From assembly GCF_014041995.1 (NCBI RefSeq), contig NZ_CP059492.1, positions 806,001-870,000 of the forward strand: 64,000 bases of DNA, given 5' to 3'. Made by a program: the position numbers and the translations under genes. This DNA is from Changpingibacter yushuensis. GTDB taxonomy: Bacteria > Actinomycetota > Actinomycetes > Actinomycetales > Actinomycetaceae. Shown here in pieces: positions 59,840-64,000 of the stretch. Positions within the stretch are counted from its first letter, which is position 1. Every line of letters starts with the position of its first letter. The notes below the pieces were generated by a model. It had not been told where the DNA came from and did no database searches. It worked only from the letters and a program-made list of their open reading frames with translations.

Positions 59840-60280
59840 ATGATCGTGGGAGTGGGGATCGACGTCGTCGAAACAATCACGTTCGCCGCACAAATTGGCG
59901 AACCAGGTACTCGGTTCATGGGAGCTTTCACAAGCCGCGAGCGCCGGAACGCGCAAGCACGCGCTGCTGCCCATGCGGTCCCGGGTGAACAAGCCGATCT
60001 CAGCACGCACCTTGCCGCACGATGGGCCGCCAAAGAGGCATTCATCAAAGCGTGGAGTTCAGCAATGGTCGGCCAGCCGCCCGTCATTTCTCCAGAGAAT
60101 GTGGTGTGGACGGAGATCGAAATCATCCAGGATCAATGGGGCAGACCCAGCATCCAACTTCATGGCGATGTAGCCCGCCTCGTTGAGCATACATTGGGCG
60201 GTATCCGTGTACACGTCTCCATGAGCCATGACGGTGGCGTGGCAAGCGCGGTGGTCACTATCGAAGGGTCCATTCCGTAA
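59840..60280 (+). CDS. acpS: Holo-ACP synthase
   Basis: A 146-residue phosphopantetheinyl transferase that activates the carrier domain of the FAS. ATG 59840 follows GGAGAGGAGG and starts [11 protein letters not shown], where the Asp binds magnesium; the second motif is [15 protein letters not shown] with the Glu and Lys. [15 protein letters not shown] ends the fold. A little longer than the 120-residue classical AcpS because of a mid-loop insert. The fas-acpS order is the same as in mycobacteria. Position 193 bases after fas leaves room for its own promoter. Confidence 0.93.
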   Translation: MIVGVGIDVVETITFAAQIGEPGTRFMGAFTSRERRNAQARAAAHAVPGEQADLSTHLAARWAAKEAFIKAWSSAMVGQPPVISPENVVWTEIEIIQDQWGRPSIQLHGDVARLVEHTLGGIRVHVSMSHDGGVASAVVTIEGSIP

Positions 60281-60327
60281 CTCGGATCATGATGTATTTA
60301 GCCAAGGTAGCAAGGTAACCTTGGACA

Positions 60328-60406
60328 TGCCGCGACTGGCGCCTGAGGTGGTCACCATCGGGGAGCGGCATACTGTTTCGCGACAACCGGTCGCTCGCCT
60401 GGGCCG
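60328..60406 (+). ncRNA. ZTP riboswitch (pfl motif) upstream of glyA-folD
   Basis: Conserved blocks CGCGACTGGCG (60331-60341), ACCATCGGGGAGCGG (60354-60368) and CGCCTGGGC (60396-60404) match the purH copy and the known pfl consensus. The ribosome site AGGAGGAA of glyA comes about 20 bases later, so translational control is possible. The inverted repeat CCAAGGT/ACCTTGG at 60302-60324 precedes it. Edges are approximate. Confidence 0.87.
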
Positions 60407-60431
60407 GGCTTCGCAATGCACAGGAGGAAGA

Positions 60432-61769
60432 ATGTCGTTGTTCGACGATCCAATTGCCACTGTTGATCCTGACGTCGCCGCAGTACTCGATTCTGAGTTG
60501 GTGCGGCAGCGCAACTACCTCGAAATGATCGCCTCAGAGAACATTGTGCCTCGCGCAGTCCTGCAGGCGATGGGTTCAGTTCTCACGAATAAGTACGCCG
60601 AAGGATATCCGGGGCGCCGCTACTACGGTGGTTGCCAAGAAGTGGACAAGGTAGAAACCTTGGCCATCGAACGGGCGAAGGCGCTCTTTGGTGCGGAGTA
60701 CGCAAATGTGCAGCCGCACTCGGGTGCCCAGGCCAATGCCGCTGTGTACCATGCATTGGTTAATCCGGGAGATACCGTGATGGGCCTCGAACTTGCCCAT
60801 GGCGGCCACCTTACCCACGGCATGAAGATCAACTTCTCAGGCAAGAACTACAACATGGTCGCCTATGGCCTTGATCCGGAGTCCTTCCGCATCAATATGG
60901 ATATAGTCCGTGAGAAGGCATTAGAGACCCGCCCCAAGATGATCATTGCCGGATGGTCCGCGTACCCGCGTCACCTTGACTTCGCGGCTTTCCGCGAGAT
61001 TGCCGATGAGGTTGGAGCATACCTGTGGACCGACATGGCTCACTTCGCTGGACTCGTCGCCGCAGGCCTCCACCCGAACCCCGTGCCGTACTCCGACGTC
61101 GTCTCAACCACGATTCACAAGACGCTCGGAGGCCCACGCTCGGGCATGCTGCTTTCGCGTGACGCCGAAGCCTTTGGAAAGAAGCTCAACTCGGCGGTCT
61201 TCCCAGGCCAACAGGGCGGCCCGCTCATGCACGTTATCGCGGGCAAGGCGGTGGCCTTCAAGATTGCGGCTGGCGATGAATTCAAGGCGCGCCAGAAGCG
61301 CACGTTGGAAGGCGCAAGTATTCTGGCTGAACGCCTTCTCCAGAAGGACGTGGCCGATGCAGGCGTCTCACTCGTGACCGGTGGAACAGACGTTCACCTC
61401 GTGCTCGTCGATCTGCGCAACTCGCCCATGAACGGCCAAGAGGCCGAAGACCTGCTTGATCAGGTGGGCATCACGGTCAATCGCAATGCTGTGCCGTGGG
61501 ATCCGCGGCCCGCTCGCGTCACCTCCGGCCTGCGCATCGGAACGCCAGCGCTCGCGACCCGCGGTTTCGGTGCCACGGAGTTCACTGAGGTTGCAGACGT
61601 CATCGCAACTGCACTTGCTCACGGAAAGTCCGCAGACATTGATGGATTGCGTGCCCGTGTTGCTCGCCTAACGGAGGCCTTCCCGTTGTACGAGGGCCTC
61701 GACCAGACTGGTGCGTCCCTCACCGGGCAAGATTCGGTCAACGAGTTCACGAACGCTGGGAATCGCTGA
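60432..61769 (+). CDS. glyA: Serine hydroxymethyltransferase
   Basis: A 445-residue PLP enzyme making glycine and 5,10-methylene-tetrahydrofolate from serine. ATG 60432 with AGGAGGAA eight bases before it; the open frame further up crosses acpS and the riboswitch and is not coding. [63 protein letters not shown] (Asp binding PLP) and the PLP Lys in [15 protein letters not shown] are seen. Overlaps folD by one base. Under a ZTP riboswitch, it would be raised when formyl-folate is short. Confidence 0.95.
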   Translation: MSLFDDPIATVDPDVAAVLDSELVRQRNYLEMIASENIVPRAVLQAMGSVLTNKYAEGYPGRRYYGGCQEVDKVETLAIERAKALFGAEYANVQPHSGAQANAAVYHALVNPGDTVMGLELAHGGHLTHGMKINFSGKNYNMVAYGLDPESFRINMDIVREKALETRPKMIIAGWSAYPRHLDFAAFREIADEVGAYLWTDMAHFAGLVAAGLHPNPVPYSDVVSTTIHKTLGGPRSGMLLSRDAEAFGKKLNSAVFPGQQGGPLMHVIAGKAVAFKIAAGDEFKARQKRTLEGASILAERLLQKDVADAGVSLVTGGTDVHLVLVDLRNSPMNGQEAEDLLDQVGITVNRNAVPWDPRPARVTSGLRIGTPALATRGFGATEFTEVADVIATALAHGKSADIDGLRARVARLTEAFPLYEGLDQTGASLTGQDSVNEFTNAGNR

Positions 61770-62647
61770 TGCCAGCACAGATCCTCGATGGAAAGGAAAC
61801 GGCTCGCCAGATCAAGCAAGAGCTAGCTTCCCGCGTGGCGCTACTACCGGTGGTACCTGGCCTAGGAACAGTACTTGTGGGTAGCGATCCGGGCTCTGTT
61901 TCTTATGTTGCGGGCAAGCACCGTGACTGTGCTGAGGTGGGCATTGCTTCAATCCGCGAAGACCTGCCAGCCGATGCCACGCAGGCAGATATTCGCGCGG
62001 CCATCGAGCGGCTCAACAATGATCCCCACTGCACCGGATACATCGTTCAGCTCCCGCTTCCTGCAGGGATTCCCGTCAATGATCTGCTGGAGCTCATTGA
62101 TCCTGAGAAGGACGCTGACGGTCTGCATCCGACCAATCTGGGCAGGCTAGTACTGCGGGTGAACGAGGAGATCTCCTCACCGCTGCCATGCACTCCGGCT
62201 GGCATCATTGAGTTGCTCGAACGTCACGGCGTGGAGTTGGCAGGCAAGGACATTTGCGTGCTGGGACGCGGGGTGACCGTGGGCCGCTCCATCGGGCTGC
62301 TCCTAACTCGCCGCGCCATCAACGCCACCGTCACCTTGTGCCACACAGGAACTGTTGACCTAGCGGAGAAAGTACGCCGCGCTGATGTAGTCATCGCCGC
62401 CACTGGCCAGCCACATATGGTCAAGGCGGAGTGGGTCAAGCCTGGCGCTGTGGTGATCGACGTCGGAGTATCCCGCGTCTTTGATGAATCTCGCGGAAAG
62501 TACGTGATTACCGGCGACGTCGATCCAGAGGTCGCGAACGTTGCGGGTTGGATTTCCCCGAATCCTGGGGGTGTCGGGCCCATGACTCGAGCAATGCTCT
62601 TAGCCAATGTTGTGGCAATCGCCCAAAGGCAGGCGGGTCTGCGCTAG
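61769..62647 (+). CDS. folD: Methylenetetrahydrofolate dehydrogenase/cyclohydrolase
   Basis: A 292-residue bifunctional enzyme converting 5,10-methylene- to 10-formyl-tetrahydrofolate, with NADP. Its ATG shares a base with the glyA stop (TGATGC). [21 protein letters not shown] carries the Tyr and Lys active residues, [40 protein letters not shown] and the NADP loop [13 protein letters not shown] follow, with [13 protein letters not shown] near the end. It delivers formyl groups to PurN and PurH encoded in the same window. Expressed with glyA under the ZTP riboswitch. Confidence 0.95.
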   Translation: MPAQILDGKETARQIKQELASRVALLPVVPGLGTVLVGSDPGSVSYVAGKHRDCAEVGIASIREDLPADATQADIRAAIERLNNDPHCTGYIVQLPLPAGIPVNDLLELIDPEKDADGLHPTNLGRLVLRVNEEISSPLPCTPAGIIELLERHGVELAGKDICVLGRGVTVGRSIGLLLTRRAINATVTLCHTGTVDLAEKVRRADVVIAATGQPHMVKAEWVKPGAVVIDVGVSRVFDESRGKYVITGDVDPEVANVAGWISPNPGGVGPMTRAMLLANVVAIAQRQAGLR

Positions 62648-62708
62648 CAGATGGGGGAGCGCCCAAGCGCAGCAGAACATGATGCGGATGGGTCACCAAG
62701 CTCGGTAA

Positions 62709-62745
62709 GGTGGTGAGGTGCGCACAGCCTGCGCACCTCACCACC
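62709..62745 (+). terminator. Terminator-like hairpin after folD
   Basis: GGTGGTGAGGTGCGCA (62709-62724) pairs perfectly over 16 bp with 62730-62745 around CAGCC, 61 bases past the folD stop. There is no T tract. Confidence 0.7.
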
Positions 62746-62787
62746 GGCCGCGTGTGCCAGTGGTGAGGACTGACCCAAGGAGAACAT

Positions 62788-63612
62788 GTGCGAATCGCAA
62801 CCTGTAACGTGAATGGCCTCCGCGCCGCAGCTGTCAAGGGAATGGCTGCGTGGAAGGAAGCCGTCAACGCTGACGTCTTGTTGCTCCAAGAGGTTCGCGC
62901 ACCCGAGAGTCTCATCGAGGGCCTGATTGGGCCCGGATACCACGTGTTCAGCCGGGCTTGCGACATTAAGGGGCGCGCAGGTGTTACCGTTGCAGTGCGC
63001 GAATCAATCGCGACTGGCGAGGTGCGCGTCGGCGTCGCCGAACCAAACGGGCTGGAAGAACCACTGGTGGATACTGGCCGATGGATTGAAGTGGAGCTTC
63101 CCGAATACTCAATGACGGTCGTATCGGCATACCTCCACTCTGGGGATGCAAGAGTGGAAGAAAAGATGGCCGCCAAGTTCTCCCATCTCGATAGCGTTTC
63201 TCGGAGGTTGGAAGCAATGCAGAGCGGCGCGGCCACAGCCAATACTCAACGCATAGTTGTGACAGGCGATTTCAACATCGTTCATACACCACTCGATATC
63301 ACCAACTGGAAGCCTAACCACAACAAGACGGCGGGCGTTCTTGATGAAGAGATCGCTTACCTCGACCGGTGGTTTGGGGATTACGGCTACGTGGACACCC
63401 AGCGTTCGCTTTCGCCAGACACACAGGGGCCTTACACCTGGTGGTCCCAACGCGGCAAGGCGTATGACAACAACGTGGGCTGGCGAATCGACTACCAGAT
63501 GACCAATCCAGCGATGGCCCAGTCAGCTCGGGCGTTTTCGATCGATCGGGCGGCCACGTACGCCACTCGCTTCTCCGATCACGCTCCGCTCATCATTGAT
63601 TACGAGTTGTAG
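62788..63612 (+). CDS. xth: Exodeoxyribonuclease III / AP endonuclease
   Basis: A 274-residue exonuclease III-type repair enzyme cutting at abasic sites. The GTG at 62788 follows AAGGAGAA and starts RIATCNVNGLRAA (the Asn). LLLQEVRAPE holds the catalytic Glu, VTGDFNIVHTPLDI the Asp and Asn, VDTQRSLSPDTQGPYTWWS the substrate-binding part, and FSDHAPLIIDYEL the catalytic Asp-His pair. A slightly atypical GRAGVTVAVRE replaces the common GVAI strand. Two bases separate it from the next gene. Confidence 0.92.
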   Translation: MRIATCNVNGLRAAAVKGMAAWKEAVNADVLLLQEVRAPESLIEGLIGPGYHVFSRACDIKGRAGVTVAVRESIATGEVRVGVAEPNGLEEPLVDTGRWIEVELPEYSMTVVSAYLHSGDARVEEKMAAKFSHLDSVSRRLEAMQSGAATANTQRIVVTGDFNIVHTPLDITNWKPNHNKTAGVLDEEIAYLDRWFGDYGYVDTQRSLSPDTQGPYTWWSQRGKAYDNNVGWRIDYQMTNPAMAQSARAFSIDRAATYATRFSDHAPLIIDYEL

Positions 63613-63614
63613 TG

Positions 63615-64000
63615 ATGGAGCAGTCCCGATCGCACAGCCCACTGCACAGAATCTGGGCTGGAGTCAAAGCCAGCATCGCTTGGGTTCAATCGGTGATCCA
63701 TCGGGTGCAGGCCTTGTGGCCAGCCCGGGCACTCGCGCGGTACGGCGTTGCCCGCGGTGGTCTGCTATCTGGTGGGATTGCATACTCTGCCCTGTTTTCA
63801 ATAGCGGCAGCCGCCACTATTGCGTGGACCGTCTTCATGACAGTGCTCGGTTCGAACGCCGAGTTCAAGGTCCAAGTGATCGATGCTGTCAATGAAGTCC
63901 TTCCTGGCTTCTTCACGAACCCTGCAGATCCGAGCTCCACAGGCCTTATCGATCCTGATTCTCTGGTCCTTAGTTCGGTGATCACGCCTGCCTCTGTCAT
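63615..64000 (+). CDS. YihY/BrkB-family membrane protein, 3' end outside window
   Basis: The ATG at 63615 lies two bases after the stop of the exonuclease gene, so the genes are coupled. The visible 128 residues have a basic cytoplasmic N-terminus, then YGVARGGLLSGGIAYSALFS leading into IAAAATIAWTVFMTVLGSNA, the first membrane helices of the YihY/virulence factor BrkB family, once wrongly called ribonuclease BN. After this comes a soluble loop (FKVQVIDAVNEVLPGFF). The start and family rest on this N-terminal part alone; the role of the family is unclear, possibly transport or envelope maintenance. Confidence 0.75.
   Translation, partial: MEQSRSHSPLHRIWAGVKASIAWVQSVIHRVQALWPARALARYGVARGGLLSGGIAYSALFSIAAAATIAWTVFMTVLGSNAEFKVQVIDAVNEVLPGFFTNPADPSSTGLIDPDSLVLSSVITPASV

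Overview
The window comes from a high-GC Gram-positive bacterium. Type I fatty acid synthase (FAS-I) next to acpS, a biotinylated acyl-CoA carboxylase alpha subunit, GuaB1, DUF6350 and DUF3017 proteins and leaderless starts all point to Actinobacteria. Pyruvate formate-lyase plus only part of a TCA cycle suggests a facultatively anaerobic Actinomycetaceae-type organism (Trueperella/Arcanobacterium/Actinomyces-like). The family assignment is inference from gene content. No rRNA, tRNA or CRISPR array was seen.

Layout. Positions 1 to about 8,703 are the right-hand part of a foreign, mobilizable element: two unknown genes at the edge, parA-parB, a hairpin-rich oriT candidate, mobC, a MobP-like relaxase, an unknown gene, a possible 23-residue peptide, an Abi_2 abortive-infection gene broken by a stop codon, and a three-gene minus-strand cassette whose coiled-coil/membrane gene is frameshifted. 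The element ends inside an aldo/keto reductase gene, whose C-terminus is replaced by foreign codons. From there on the DNA is chromosomal: a second aldo/keto reductase with a divergent LysR regulator; guaB1; pflB-(glycyl radical protein)-pflA; a succinate-semialdehyde dehydrogenase; pcrA; sucCD; nagBA; DUF6350-purN; a P-type ATPase; purH; putA; a flavoprotein reductase; DUF3017; a CNNM/CorC-type protein; icd; a two-domain phosphofructokinase; pgi; mdh; birA-acc alpha-acc beta-fas-acpS; glyA-folD; an exonuclease III; and the start of a YihY/BrkB membrane protein.

How the genes work together. Glycolysis (pfk, pgi) feeds pyruvate to a pyruvate formate-lyase that is physically split: the 699-residue PflB has no glycyl radical domain, and an 83-residue protein encoded next to it carries that domain. 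Folate one-carbon and purine genes (purN, purH, glyA, folD) are spread over the window, and two of the transcription units, purH and glyA-folD, begin with recognisable ZTP (pfl-motif) riboswitches. The lipid operon couples biotin ligase, acyl-CoA carboxylase, FAS-I and the ACP-activating enzyme behind a large palindromic operator candidate. Convergent genes are separated by perfect 14 to 18 bp hairpins. The most noteworthy items are the split pyruvate formate-lyase, the eukaryote-like phosphofructokinase, the paired ZTP riboswitches, the FAS-operon palindrome, and the element with its decaying defence genes.
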